This document shows positions 18,718 through 27,343 of a stretch of DNA of 64,000 bases, in pieces. Location: positions 37,572 through 101,571 of the forward strand of contig NZ_KB889676.1 in assembly GCF_000372745.1 (NCBI RefSeq), read 5' to 3'. The position numbers were made by a program, and so were the translations under genes. Under the pieces are notes generated by a model. That model saw nothing but the letters and a program-made list of their open reading frames with translations, had not been told where the DNA came from and searched no databases. The stretch comes from Embleya scabrispora DSM 41855. Its GTDB lineage: Bacteria; Actinomycetota; Actinomycetes; Streptomycetales; Streptomycetaceae. How positions within the stretch are numbered: the first letter of the stretch is position 1; the number at the start of each line of letters is the position of its first letter.

Positions 18718-20304
18718 ATGAGCAAGCACCTCGGCAACAACGCACGAAAGCGCGCGGCGGCCATCGCCGGCGTATCGGCTCTGGCGCTGATCCTCGCCGC
18801 GTGTGGCGGCGGGGACGACGCCGCCGGCGGCAAGGCCGACCCGAACGCGTCGGCGGGCGCCAAGAAGGGCGGCAACCTGACCCTTCTGACGGTGTCCGAC
18901 GCCCGCAGCATGACGCCGTTCAACGCGTCGTACGCGGCGGTCACCGACCTCAACCGCATGCTCGCGGTCTACGACGCGTTGTTCTACGTGGACAACACGC
19001 AGAACAAGGTCCTGCCGCAGATCGGCGAGAGTCTCAAGAGTGACGACGGCGGCAAGGTCTGGACGCTCAAGGTCAAGCCGAACGTCAAGTTCAGCGACGG
19101 CACCGCGCTGGACGCCGCCGCGGTCAAGTTCAACTGGGAGATGCACGCCAAGCCGGAGGTGCTCAGCCAGCACCGCCCGGCCGCGAGCGGCCTCGGCCTG
19201 GAGGTGGTCGACCCGCTGACGCTGAAGATCACCCTGCCGATGCTGAACGCGAACTTCGACCGCACGGTGGCCACGGAGCTGTCCTATATCGAGTCGCCCA
19301 AGCAGTACGCGATCGACCCGAAGGGTGAAAAGCCGGTCGGCGCGGGCCCGTTCGTGCTCAAGACCTGGACCCGGGACAGCCAGATGGTGTTCGAGAAGAA
19401 CCCGAACTACTGGCAGGGCGCGGACAAGCCGTACCTGGACACACTGACCATCAAGGTGGTCAACGACGTCAAGCAGCAGGTCGACACGATCAAGGCCGGC
19501 GGCGCCGACATCACCTTCACGATCGACCCGCAGAAGACCAAGGCCGCGCAGGAAGGGGGCCTGGGCGTCACCCCGTTCACCCTCGACGGCGGCCAGATGA
19601 TCGTCTTCAACACCTCGACGGCGCCGTTCGACGACCCGCGCGCCCGGCGTGCGGTGGCGCTCGCGCTCGACCCGGCCGACCTGAACCAGAAGATGTACGC
19701 GGGCACGGCGACCCCGGCCAAGAGCATCTTCCACAGCGGCAAGACCTTCACCGACCCCACCGCCGTGCAGCCGAGCCCGAACAAGGTCGAGGCGCAGAAG
19801 CTGTTCGACGAACTCGCAGCCGAGGGCAAGCCGGTCAAGTTCAACTACCTGGTCCCGGAGAACCCGACCTCCAACGCGACCTCCGAGTACACCATGACCG
19901 CGCTCAACGCGTTCAAGAACGTCGAGGTCAAGCTCGACAAGGCCGAGGTCGCCAGCTACTACCTGCGACTGACGGTGCAGAAGAACTTCACCGCCGCGCT
20001 GTACCAGATCTGGTCCAGCGACCCGGAACCGGTGCTGTTCAACAGCCTGTTCTCGCAGACCCCGTTGAACTTCACCGGCTACAAGAGCCAGGAGGCGGAC
20101 GCGGCGCTGATCAAGGGCCGCTCCACCACCGACGAGGCGGCGCGCAAGGCCGCGTACGCGGACCTGCAGAAGGCGCTCGTCAAGGATCTGCCGATGCTCG
20201 CCTACCAGGAGGCGGTCACCAACATCATCTCCGGCCCGCGGGCCGTGGGTGTGGTCGGCGTCCAGGACGGCGGCATGTTGATGGACCGGGTCGGCCTGAA
20301 GTAG
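18718..20304 (+). CDS. ABC transporter solute-binding lipoprotein, family 5 (receptor copy 4)
   Basis: A 528-residue lipoprotein starting at ATG 18718 with an ideal ribosome site (ACGGAGGAG). The signal peptide ends in ALILAACGGGDD, with Cys about residue 24. Motifs include SMTPFNASYAA, MLAVYDALFYVDNTQNK, VKFSDGTALDAAAVKFNWE and VGAGPFVLKTW. With copy 5 it forms a second subgroup, marked by an FY(V/I)D segment and MHAK(P/A)E-x2-SQHR. This is the only one of the five with both an ATG start and a consensus ribosome site, so it may be the most strongly translated. Confidence 0.93.
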   Translation: MSKHLGNNARKRAAAIAGVSALALILAACGGGDDAAGGKADPNASAGAKKGGNLTLLTVSDARSMTPFNASYAAVTDLNRMLAVYDALFYVDNTQNKVLPQIGESLKSDDGGKVWTLKVKPNVKFSDGTALDAAAVKFNWEMHAKPEVLSQHRPAASGLGLEVVDPLTLKITLPMLNANFDRTVATELSYIESPKQYAIDPKGEKPVGAGPFVLKTWTRDSQMVFEKNPNYWQGADKPYLDTLTIKVVNDVKQQVDTIKAGGADITFTIDPQKTKAAQEGGLGVTPFTLDGGQMIVFNTSTAPFDDPRARRAVALALDPADLNQKMYAGTATPAKSIFHSGKTFTDPTAVQPSPNKVEAQKLFDELAAEGKPVKFNYLVPENPTSNATSEYTMTALNAFKNVEVKLDKAEVASYYLRLTVQKNFTAALYQIWSSDPEPVLFNSLFSQTPLNFTGYKSQEADAALIKGRSTTDEAARKAAYADLQKALVKDLPMLAYQEAVTNIISGPRAVGVVGVQDGGMLMDRVGLK

Positions 20305-20451
20305 TCCGGCACCGGGTCCGGATCATCCCCGGCTGATCCGACGCACCGTCACCATCCGTGTTCGGGAGGCTCGTTCGCCAGGTGCGGACGGGCTTCCCGG
20401 CCGGCCCGCGACCGCCGGGGGCGCGGGCATCCGACACGATTCGACGACTGT

Positions 20452-20480
20452 CTGTAACGATGTAACAGATCGGCTTACAG
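20452..20480. promoter_or_regulatory. CTGTAA repeat cluster upstream of receptor copy 5 (candidate operator)
   Basis: CTGTAAC occurs at 20452-20458, TGTAAC recurs at 20461-20466, and the inverted TTACAG lies at 20475-20480. This makes a palindrome TGTAA-n9-TTACA and a second, wider one. It is the only AT-rich motif cluster in the 300-base gap between copies 4 and 5, about 125 bases before the start of copy 5. The rest of that gap shows no clear feature. Confidence 0.4.
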
Positions 20481-20604
20481 TACGTGCAAGTTGCGCCGAG
20501 TGGTCCTACGGTGTGCCGCACGCAGTACCGATTCGCTGTTCCCGCTCCACGCTCATGGCTCCCGGCACCAGTTGTGTTGTTCCCCGGCGGAGGTGGCAAG
20601 AACG

Positions 20605-22197
20605 TTGTCTGCACGACGCACGACCGCACGTCGCACGACCCTCGTTTCGATGATGGTGGTTCTCGGCATCACCGCCACCGCGTGTGGCGGTTCGGACGAC
20701 TCCGGATCCACGGGCGGCGGCAAACAGTCGACCGTCCAGGGCGAGGCCAAGGCCGGCGGCAGCATGACCATGCTGGCCGTACAGGACTCCGCCTCGCTCG
20801 ACCCGTTCAAGGCCGCGTCCGTCGCGGTGGCCGACGAGCCGCGTCTGGCCGCCCTGTACGACCCGCTGTTCTACATCGACGCCGCGGACAACTCGGTCAA
20901 GGCCCACCTCGGTGAGAGCCTGGCCACCGCGGACAACGGCAAGACCTGGCAGCTCAAGCTCCGTCCTGGGGTCAAGTTCTCCGACGGCACGCCGCTCGAC
21001 GCACAAGCGGTCAAGTTCAACTGGGACATGCACGCCAAGGCGGAGACCCAGTCCCAGCATCGCCAGATAGCCGCCGGACTGACCAGCAAGGTGGTCGACC
21101 CGACCACCCTGGAGGTCACCCCGCTGGGCATGCCGAACGCCCAACTGGACCGCGCGATCGCCATCGACCTGACCTACATCGCCTCGCCCGCCTCGCTGGC
21201 CAAGGGTCCGGACGAGTACCGCAACAAGCCGGTGGGCGCGGGACCGTTCAAGCTGGAGAGCTGGACGCGCGGCAGCCAACAGGTCTACGTCAAGAACGAG
21301 AACTACTGGCAGAAGGACAAGGGCCTGCCCAAGCTGGACAAGCTGACGATCAAGAACGTGCCGGACGTCAAGCAGCAGTACAACACCGTCAACAGCGGTG
21401 GCGCGGACGTCTTCCTGAGCTCCGACAACGCCACCATCTCGCAGGCGGAAAAGGCGATCGGCGTCGTCCAGCGTTCGGTCGACGGCGGCCAGATGATCCA
21501 GTTCAACATGACCAAGCCGCCGTTCGACGACCTGCGGGCGCGCCAGGCGATCACCCTCGCCCTCGACCCGGCCGGCATCCCCAAGACGCTGTCCAACGGC
21601 TACGTGCCCGCGAAGGGCTACTTCGCCCAGAAGTCGCCGTTCTTCGACCCGGCGAACGTGCAGGCGAACCCCGACAAGGCCAAGGCCAAGCAGCTCTTCG
21701 ACGACTTGGAGCGCGAGGGCAAGAAGGTCGAGTTCACCTACCTCCTGCCGCAGAACCCGTCCTCGGTCAAGGTCGCCGAGTGGATGCAGACCCAGCTGGC
21801 CGAGTACAAGAACGTCTCGATGAAGCTGGAGCCGCTGGAGATCGGCGCGTACATCGAGAAGTACGCACTGCGCAAGGACTTCCAGGCGATGCTCTTCCAG
21901 CAGTGGCTGGTCGACCCCGAACCGCTGGCCTTCAACAACTGGTTCTCCAAGAGCCCGACCAACTTCGTCGGCTGGAACAACCCGGCCGTGGACGGCGCGC
22001 TGGTGGCCGGCCGCAGCTCGACCGACCCGGCGGCCCGCAAGGCGGCCTATTCGGACCTGATGAAGGCGATGGTCGCCGATCTGCCGCTGTGGACGTACGC
22101 CGAGTCCTCGATCGGGGTGCTGTTCAACAAGAAGGTCACCGGCGTCGTGCAGTACAACACCGGCGTCTTCTTCATGGACCGGATCGGGCTGAAGTAG
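20605..22197 (+). CDS. ABC transporter solute-binding lipoprotein, family 5 (receptor copy 5)
   Basis: A protein of about 530 residues. The longest frame begins at 20491 but gives a poor leader. TTG 20605, 11 bases after GGAGG, gives a standard signal peptide (RRTTLVSMMVVLGITA) with lipobox TATAC. Motifs are SLDPFKAASVA, LAALYDPLFYIDAADN, VKFSDGTPLDAQAVKFNWD, MHAKAETQSQHR and VGAGPFKLESW. It is the sister of copy 4. A bidirectional hairpin follows, then the convergent nsdA-like gene. The TTG start is inferred, not certain. Confidence 0.9.
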   Translation: MSARRTTARRTTLVSMMVVLGITATACGGSDDSGSTGGGKQSTVQGEAKAGGSMTMLAVQDSASLDPFKAASVAVADEPRLAALYDPLFYIDAADNSVKAHLGESLATADNGKTWQLKLRPGVKFSDGTPLDAQAVKFNWDMHAKAETQSQHRQIAAGLTSKVVDPTTLEVTPLGMPNAQLDRAIAIDLTYIASPASLAKGPDEYRNKPVGAGPFKLESWTRGSQQVYVKNENYWQKDKGLPKLDKLTIKNVPDVKQQYNTVNSGGADVFLSSDNATISQAEKAIGVVQRSVDGGQMIQFNMTKPPFDDLRARQAITLALDPAGIPKTLSNGYVPAKGYFAQKSPFFDPANVQANPDKAKAKQLFDDLEREGKKVEFTYLLPQNPSSVKVAEWMQTQLAEYKNVSMKLEPLEIGAYIEKYALRKDFQAMLFQQWLVDPEPLAFNNWFSKSPTNFVGWNNPAVDGALVAGRSSTDPAARKAAYSDLMKAMVADLPLWTYAESSIGVLFNKKVTGVVQYNTGVFFMDRIGLK

Positions 22198-22214
22198 CCC
22201 GCCGCCGGCGCCGT

Positions 22215-22249
22215 TCGGCCCCCGCCCGTCACGCGCGGGCGGGGGCCGA
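22215..22249. terminator. 14-bp hairpin between receptor copy 5 and the nsdA-like gene
   Basis: Arms 22215-22228 and 22236-22249 are exact complements around a 7-base loop, between two convergent stops. It probably serves both strands. Confidence 0.75.
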
Positions 22250-22255
22250 CGCGCG

Positions 22256-23770
22256 TCACGCGGTCGGGAACGGCGCCTCGGGCAGCTCGCGGGCCACCCG
22301 GGCGGCCAGTTCGCCCACCGCCGGATCGTCCGGGAAACGCCCGGCCAGCGCCTCGACGGTGCGCCGCAGTCGCACGATCAGCCGCTCCGAGCGCACCCGG
22401 AAGGCGATCTCCAGGGCCGCCGTGGCCTGCTCGACCGCGCCGGCCGGGTCGTGCTCGATCAGGAACACCGTGGCCAGCCCCACGTGCGCGAGCGCGAGAC
22501 TGCGCACGAACTCGCCGGTGCCCAGCAACAGCCGTACGCTCTCGCTCAGCCGCTCCTTCGCCGGCGTCACGAACGCCGGTCGGGTATAGGCGAGATCGCG
22601 ATAGGCGTGGCCGCTCTCGGCGAGTAGTTCGGCCCGGTTGAAGTAGCGGATCCAATCCGGCTCGGCCTGCGGCCGGCTGTCCGCCAACGCCTGTTCGGCC
22701 AGTCCCAGTGCGCGTCGACATCGATGCGCGTCACCCAGCGCGCCGTACGCGCGTCCCTCCAGCGCGTACAACATCGCCTGGAGCCCGGCCCCGCCGGTGT
22801 CCCGGCTGCCGTACTGGGCCAGGTGGATCAACTCCAGTGCGTCCTCGGCCAACTCGTAGTGGATCATCTGCCGGGACATCACCCCGAGCACGTTGGCCCC
22901 GAACGGCGCGTCGTCGCACTCCTTCGCCGCGTGCAGGGCGAGCACCATGTACTTCTGCGCCCCCGGCTGCAGGCCGGTGTCGTAGGACATCCACCCGGCG
23001 AGCAGCGCGAGTTCGGCGGTCAGCCCGAGCAGCCGGGCCCGCACGGCGGGTGCGTGCGTCTCGCGCAACAGGTCGGTGAGCGCGTTGAGTTGACCGATCA
23101 CCGCCTTGCGTCGCAGCCCACCGCCGCCCTGCATGTCCCAACGCCGGAACAGCCGGACCGACTCGTGCAGATGCCCGGTCGCGGACGCCGGCAGCCGCGA
23201 CCGGCGCACGTCGGAGCCGATGCCGATATCCATGCCCGTGCCGGTGCCGGGCGCGATCAACCCAGCCGGCGTCGCGGGCAGCGGCGACGCCCAGCGCTGG
23301 AGCGGCTCGACCAGGTCGCGACCGGCCGCCAGACGCAGCGATGGGCCGACGAACTCCTGTCGGCCGAGCAGCAGATCGCCGCGGGTGTACTCGCCGAGGA
23401 TCTCGACCACCGTCTCGAAGGTCCAGGGCAGGTCCACGCCGAAGTCGCCGTGCGGCTCGTCCGGCTCACGCAGGCCCAGTTCGTCGATGCTGACCACGCG
23501 ACCGAACCGTCGGGTGAACAACTCGGCCAGGATTCGCGGTATCGGCTCGCGCGGCTGCTCGCCGTCCAGCCAGCGGCGTACCCGGGAGGTGTCGGTGCTG
23601 ACGTGCGGGGCGGACATCGCCCGCGCGTGCCGGTTCACCTGACGGGCCAACTCGCCCTTGGACCATCCACTGCGGGCGAACCACGCGGAGAGCCGGTCAT
23701 TGGGCTGCCGCCCGCCGTCCGGCTCGTGATCGTCCGCGGACCCGCCGTCCCGCGCTCGCGTCGTAGCCAC
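22256..23770 (-). CDS. nsdA: NsdA-like TPR regulator of development and antibiotic production
   Basis: A 504-residue protein starting at GTG 23768-23770. The N-terminal part (residues 25-105) resembles a helix-turn-helix region with RLSAWFARSGWSKGELARQV and TDTSRVRRWLDGEQPREPIP, then FTRRFGRVVSIDELGL. From about residue 200 it is all-helical with TPR-like repeats. This is the layout of NsdA, a negative regulator of sporulation and antibiotic synthesis in S. coelicolor. In that genome nsdA is next to amtB; here the two are separated by the 14-kb transporter block. Assignment to NsdA rests on motif memory plus position. Confidence 0.8.
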   Translation of the reverse strand: MATTRARDGGSADDHEPDGGRQPNDRLSAWFARSGWSKGELARQVNRHARAMSAPHVSTDTSRVRRWLDGEQPREPIPRILAELFTRRFGRVVSIDELGLREPDEPHGDFGVDLPWTFETVVEILGEYTRGDLLLGRQEFVGPSLRLAAGRDLVEPLQRWASPLPATPAGLIAPGTGTGMDIGIGSDVRRSRLPASATGHLHESVRLFRRWDMQGGGGLRRKAVIGQLNALTDLLRETHAPAVRARLLGLTAELALLAGWMSYDTGLQPGAQKYMVLALHAAKECDDAPFGANVLGVMSRQMIHYELAEDALELIHLAQYGSRDTGGAGLQAMLYALEGRAYGALGDAHRCRRALGLAEQALADSRPQAEPDWIRYFNRAELLAESGHAYRDLAYTRPAFVTPAKERLSESVRLLLGTGEFVRSLALAHVGLATVFLIEHDPAGAVEQATAALEIAFRVRSERLIVRLRRTVEALAGRFPDDPAVGELAARVARELPEAPFPTA

Positions 23771-24087
23771 CGCATCGCCCCCATGCCCTCAGCGGTCCGG
23801 CCGGTCAGGCGTCGGGCCCCGATGGGAACCGTACGCGCAGGCCCGTTCGCCGAACGTATTCCGACTCGCCCGCAGGCGTCGGTCGATGCGGCAAACGCCA
23901 GGCTTCGCCACCCCACGCGCCCGGGACGCGCCACGGGGGAGGCCGCGTTTGACTGATCGGCGACACAGTGCCGACGACGGCTGCCGGTCCCGTTCATATC
24001 GCGCGAACCACACAGCCGTCGATATTACTCACTGCGGTCACAGCGTAACCAAACGTGATGAGCACCGTTGGGGAGGACATGGACATC

Positions 24088-24750
24088 ATGCTCGGATCGC
24101 GCCGGCGTACGCGGGCCGCACTGTGGCAGGCGGTGGCCGAGTTCGCGGAGGAACGCGGCTGGCCGGTGGCCCAGGGCGCGCACCTGGTACGCGACGGACG
24201 CGGCACCCACTGCTCGTGCGGCCGTGTCACGTGTGCCGCGCCGGGCATGCACCCGGCGGACCCGCGCTGGTCGGAGCGGGCCACCGCGTCGCCGGCCGCG
24301 GTGCGTTACCTGTGGTCGCAATGGCCGGACAGCACGATCGTGGTGCCCACCGGTCGGGTCTTCGACGCGATCAGCGTGCCGCGCCAGGCGGGCACCCGGG
24401 CTCTCGTCCGGTTGGAGCGGATGGGCACCCCGCTGGGCCCGGTCCTGGCCACGCCGACCGGGCGGGTCGTGTTCCTGGTCGCGCCCGGCGCGGCGGCCGA
24501 ACTGCCCCATCTGCTCTACCAGATGGGTTGGGACGACGCCGAGTTGGACCTGCGCTGCCACGGCGAGGGCGACTACGTGTTCGGGCCACCGTCGCCGATG
24601 GGCCTGCTCGGCCCGGTGGAGTGGATCCGCCCGCCCGAGAGCGGCGACGCCGCGCTCCCGGAGGCCCGCCTGCTCCTGGGCACCCTGGCCTACGCGTGCC
24701 ATCGCAGGGGCGCCTCCTCGACCGGCCGAGGACTGTGGCTGGCCTCCTGA
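24088..24750 (+). CDS. Primase-polymerase-like (bifunctional DNA primase/polymerase N-terminal domain) protein
   Basis: A protein of about 220 residues. ATG 24088 lies 11 bases after GGGGAGG; ATG 24079 (two bases after it) and ATG 24058 are alternatives. The sequence shows the HCSCGRVTCAAPGMHP cluster with three Cys and a His, then a WPDSTIVVPTGRVFDAISVP strand, as in standalone prim-pol N-terminal domain proteins conserved between nsdA and ftsY in streptomycetes. No helicase or polymerase partner domain is present, so enzymatic activity is unproven. It is divergent from nsdA across about 300 bases that show no convincing promoter. Confidence 0.75.
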   Translation: MLGSRRRTRAALWQAVAEFAEERGWPVAQGAHLVRDGRGTHCSCGRVTCAAPGMHPADPRWSERATASPAAVRYLWSQWPDSTIVVPTGRVFDAISVPRQAGTRALVRLERMGTPLGPVLATPTGRVVFLVAPGAAAELPHLLYQMGWDDAELDLRCHGEGDYVFGPPSPMGLLGPVEWIRPPESGDAALPEARLLLGTLAYACHRRGASSTGRGLWLAS

Positions 24751-24772
24751 GCCGGGCGCGGCCGGCACGCTG

Positions 24773-24810
24773 AAAAACGCCGGACGGGCCGTGTCGGCCC
24801 GTCCGGCGTT
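24773..24810 (-). terminator. Rho-independent terminator of ftsY
   Basis: Arms 24776-24790 and 24796-24810 are exact complements (15 bp, 5-base loop). On the minus strand the stem is followed by a run of five U, so it is a canonical intrinsic terminator for ftsY and can also stop the convergent gene. Confidence 0.9.
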
Positions 24811-24841
24811 CGAGAGCGACCCTTCGGTCCCCGATCAGTCC

Positions 24842-26026
24842 TCAGTCCCCGATCAGCGCGTCCACGAACGCGGACGGCTCGAACGGCGCCAGGTCGTCCG
24901 GCCCCTCGCCGAGGCCGATCAGCTTGACCGGCACACCCAGCTCGCGCTGTACCGAGACCACGATGCCGCCCTTGGCGGTGCCGTCGAGCTTGGTCAGCAC
25001 GATGCCGGTGATGTCCACCACCTCGGCGAACACCCGGGCCTGGACCAGGCCGTTCTGACCGGTGGTGGCGTCGAGCACGAGCAGTACCTCGTCCACCGGG
25101 CCGTGCTTCTCCACCACCCGCTTGACCTTGCCCAGCTCGTCCATCAGGCCGGTCTTGGTGTGCAGCCGGCCGGCGGTGTCCACGAGCACCGTGTCCACGC
25201 CCTCGGCGATGCCCTCCTTGACCGCGTCGAACGCGACGCTGGCCGGGTCGCCCGCCTCCGGCCCGCGCACCGTGTGGGCGCCGACCCGCTCGCCCCACGT
25301 CTGCAACTGGTCGGCGGCGGCGGCGCGGAAGGTGTCCGCGGCGCCCAGCACCACACTGCGGCCGTCGGCGACGAGCACCCGGGCGAGCTTGCCGGTCGTG
25401 GTGGTCTTGCCGGTGCCGTTGACGCCGACCACGAGCACCACGGCCGGTCGGTCGCCGTTCTCTCCGCCGGTGTGCCGGGCGGTCTTGAGGGTGCGGTCCA
25501 GGTCGGGGCCGATCAGGGTGAGCAGTTCTTCGTGCAGCAGCGCCCGCAGTTCGGCGGGAGTACGGGTGCCCAGCACCTTGACCCGGGTCCGGAGGCGGTC
25601 GACCAGCTCCTGCGTGGACGCGACGCCGACATCGGCGGTCAGCAGGGTGTCCTCGATCTCCTCCCAGGTGTCCTCGTCCAGGTGCTCACGCGCGAGCAGC
25701 GCCAACAGGCCCTTGCCGAACGTGGTCTGCGACCGGGCCAGCCGGGCACGCAGCCGGACCAACCGCCCGGCCGTGGGCTCGGGGACCTCCAGCGGGACGA
25801 GTTCCGGCTCGGCCGGCACGACGACCGACGTTTCCGGCAGATCGACCGTGTCGATGGTGCGCCGGGGCGCTTCGACGGGCGGGGCGGCCTCGTCGCCGAC
25901 ACCCGGCTCGACCGGTGTGCGCGGCGGCGCCGGCGGCACGCCCTTGCGGCGCGAGCCGACCACGAACCAGCCGGCGGCGCCGAGGGCGACGAGGGCAATG
26001 ACGACGATCAGGATCACAGTCTCCAT
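24842..26026 (-). CDS. ftsY: Signal recognition particle receptor FtsY
   Basis: A 394-residue SRP receptor starting at ATG 26024-26026 behind TGGAGGTCCT. The first 25 residues form a membrane helix (METVILIVVIALVALGAAGW), as in streptomycete FtsY, followed by a Pro/Glu-rich linker. The NG domain begins near residue 95. It carries GVNGTGKTTTTGKLA near 198, the DTFRAAA motif, DTAGRLHTK near 280, TKLDGTAKGG near 345 and a C-terminal GEGPDDLAPF. It works with Ffh (2080-3648) to deliver ribosomes to the membrane. The longer frame to 26182 lacks a ribosome site. Confidence 0.97.
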   Translation of the reverse strand: METVILIVVIALVALGAAGWFVVGSRRKGVPPAPPRTPVEPGVGDEAAPPVEAPRRTIDTVDLPETSVVVPAEPELVPLEVPEPTAGRLVRLRARLARSQTTFGKGLLALLAREHLDEDTWEEIEDTLLTADVGVASTQELVDRLRTRVKVLGTRTPAELRALLHEELLTLIGPDLDRTLKTARHTGGENGDRPAVVLVVGVNGTGKTTTTGKLARVLVADGRSVVLGAADTFRAAAADQLQTWGERVGAHTVRGPEAGDPASVAFDAVKEGIAEGVDTVLVDTAGRLHTKTGLMDELGKVKRVVEKHGPVDEVLLVLDATTGQNGLVQARVFAEVVDITGIVLTKLDGTAKGGIVVSVQRELGVPVKLIGLGEGPDDLAPFEPSAFVDALIGD

Positions 26027-26121
26027 AGGACCTCCAGTCTCCCAGACGGCCCGGCGCCGAACCTCGACCGCCCGCTCTCGGCGGGTCCGAACCCGGCCGC
26101 CCGCCCGTGACCCGGAGACCG

Positions 26122-26150
26122 TTGAATCCTGACACTGCGTCAGATAGCTT
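26122..26150 (+). promoter_or_regulatory. Candidate promoter with spacer palindrome, upstream of the LLM oxidoreductase
   Basis: TTGAAT (26122-26127), a 17-base spacer and TAGCTT (26145-26150) fit a housekeeping promoter. The spacer holds the palindrome CTGAC-n5-GTCAG (26129-26143), a position where a bound protein would block RNA polymerase. The start codon is 77 bases further on. Confidence 0.5.
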
Positions 26151-26227
26151 GCCCATGCCAAGGGCCGTCCGGCAGATGACACGTGTCCGAGACGGCTTCG
26201 GCCCGACCCGGAAGGTGCTCACGCTCC

Positions 26228-27223
26228 ATGGCTGTCACGAATCTGCGGTTCAACCAGGTCCTCCCCGGTCTCGACCGGCAGGAGATGTCCGCGCGCTACC
26301 GGGCCACCGTCGAGATGGCGGCCTTCGCGGACAAGAACGGGTTCGACATGATCAGCCTGGAGGAGCACCACGGCGCGGACAACGCGTGGAGCCCTTCCCC
26401 GCTGAGCACCGCAGGCGCGATCTTCGGCGCCACCGAGCGGATCGGCGTGATCGTCTGCGCACTGCTCGCCCCGCTGTACGACCCGATCCGGCTCGCCGAG
26501 GACATCGCCGTCCTGGACAACATCAGCGGCGGCCGACTCTCCCTCGTCGCGGGCCTGGGCTACCGGCCCGAGGAGTACGCGGCGCTGGGCAAGGACTGGA
26601 AGCGGCGCGGGAAGATCCAGGACGAGGTGCTGGAGACGCTGCTCAAGGCGTGGACCGGCGAGCCGTTCGAATACCGCGGCACCACCGTCCGGGTCACCCC
26701 CAAGCCGTTCACCGACCCGCACCCGATGGTCATGGTCGGTGGCACCGCCAAGGCGTCCGTGCGCCGCGCGGTCCGCCTGCGGCTGCCGTTCTACGCCGCG
26801 GCCCCGATTCCGGAGCTGGAGCAGTACTACTACGAGCTCGCGGCCGAGGAAGGTTTCGAGGGCGGCTTCGCGATCCTGCCGCCGGTCAAGACCCGGATGA
26901 TCTTCTGCACCGAGGACCCGGACAAGGCGTGGGCCGAGTACGGCGAGTACTTCCTGCACGAGGCCACCACGTACGCCGGCTGGCAGACGCCCGACATAGC
27001 CTCGGTGGTCGAGTCCTCGGCCACCACCGTCGCCGCGCTGCGCGAGGAGGGCATCTACTGCTGCCTCACCCCCGACGAGTGCGTCGAGATCGGCCAAAAC
27101 GGCGGCCTGACCGACGCACTGATCCTGCACCCGCTGGTCGGCGGTCTGCCGATCGACGCGGGCTGGGCCAGCCTGCAGCTGTTCAACGACAAGGTCATGC
27201 CGCGCAACGTGCCGGCGGGGTGA
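26228..27223 (+). CDS. LLM-class flavin-dependent oxidoreductase
   Basis: A 331-residue luciferase-like monooxygenase-fold protein starting at ATG 26228 behind GGAAGGTG. Family signals are SLEEHHGADNAWSPSPLSTA, LLAPLYDPIRLAEDIAVLD, GRLSLVAGLGYRPEEYAALG and MVMVGGTAKASVRRA. These enzymes use FMN or coenzyme F420; CofC, an F420 biosynthesis enzyme, is encoded at 51353. The substrate cannot be read. In S. coelicolor, as recalled, an acylphosphatase gene lies near this place between smc and ftsY, and no such gene is visible here. Confidence 0.85.
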   Translation: MAVTNLRFNQVLPGLDRQEMSARYRATVEMAAFADKNGFDMISLEEHHGADNAWSPSPLSTAGAIFGATERIGVIVCALLAPLYDPIRLAEDIAVLDNISGGRLSLVAGLGYRPEEYAALGKDWKRRGKIQDEVLETLLKAWTGEPFEYRGTTVRVTPKPFTDPHPMVMVGGTAKASVRRAVRLRLPFYAAAPIPELEQYYYELAAEEGFEGGFAILPPVKTRMIFCTEDPDKAWAEYGEYFLHEATTYAGWQTPDIASVVESSATTVAALREEGIYCCLTPDECVEIGQNGGLTDALILHPLVGGLPIDAGWASLQLFNDKVMPRNVPAG

Positions 27224-27297
27224 CACAGCACCGAGTGGCACAACGACTCGGTGACCCGCCGGCCCGGTGACCCGGCCGGCTCGCGAGCGGCGGCGGC

Positions 27298-27335
27298 GGC
27301 GGTCACACCCTCGACTCGACCGGGGTGTGACCGCC
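27298..27335. terminator. 13-bp hairpin between LLM gene and smc
   Basis: Arms 27298-27310 and 27323-27335 are exact complements with a 12-base loop, between convergent stops. Confidence 0.65.
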
Positions 27336-27343
27336 GTCCGTGT

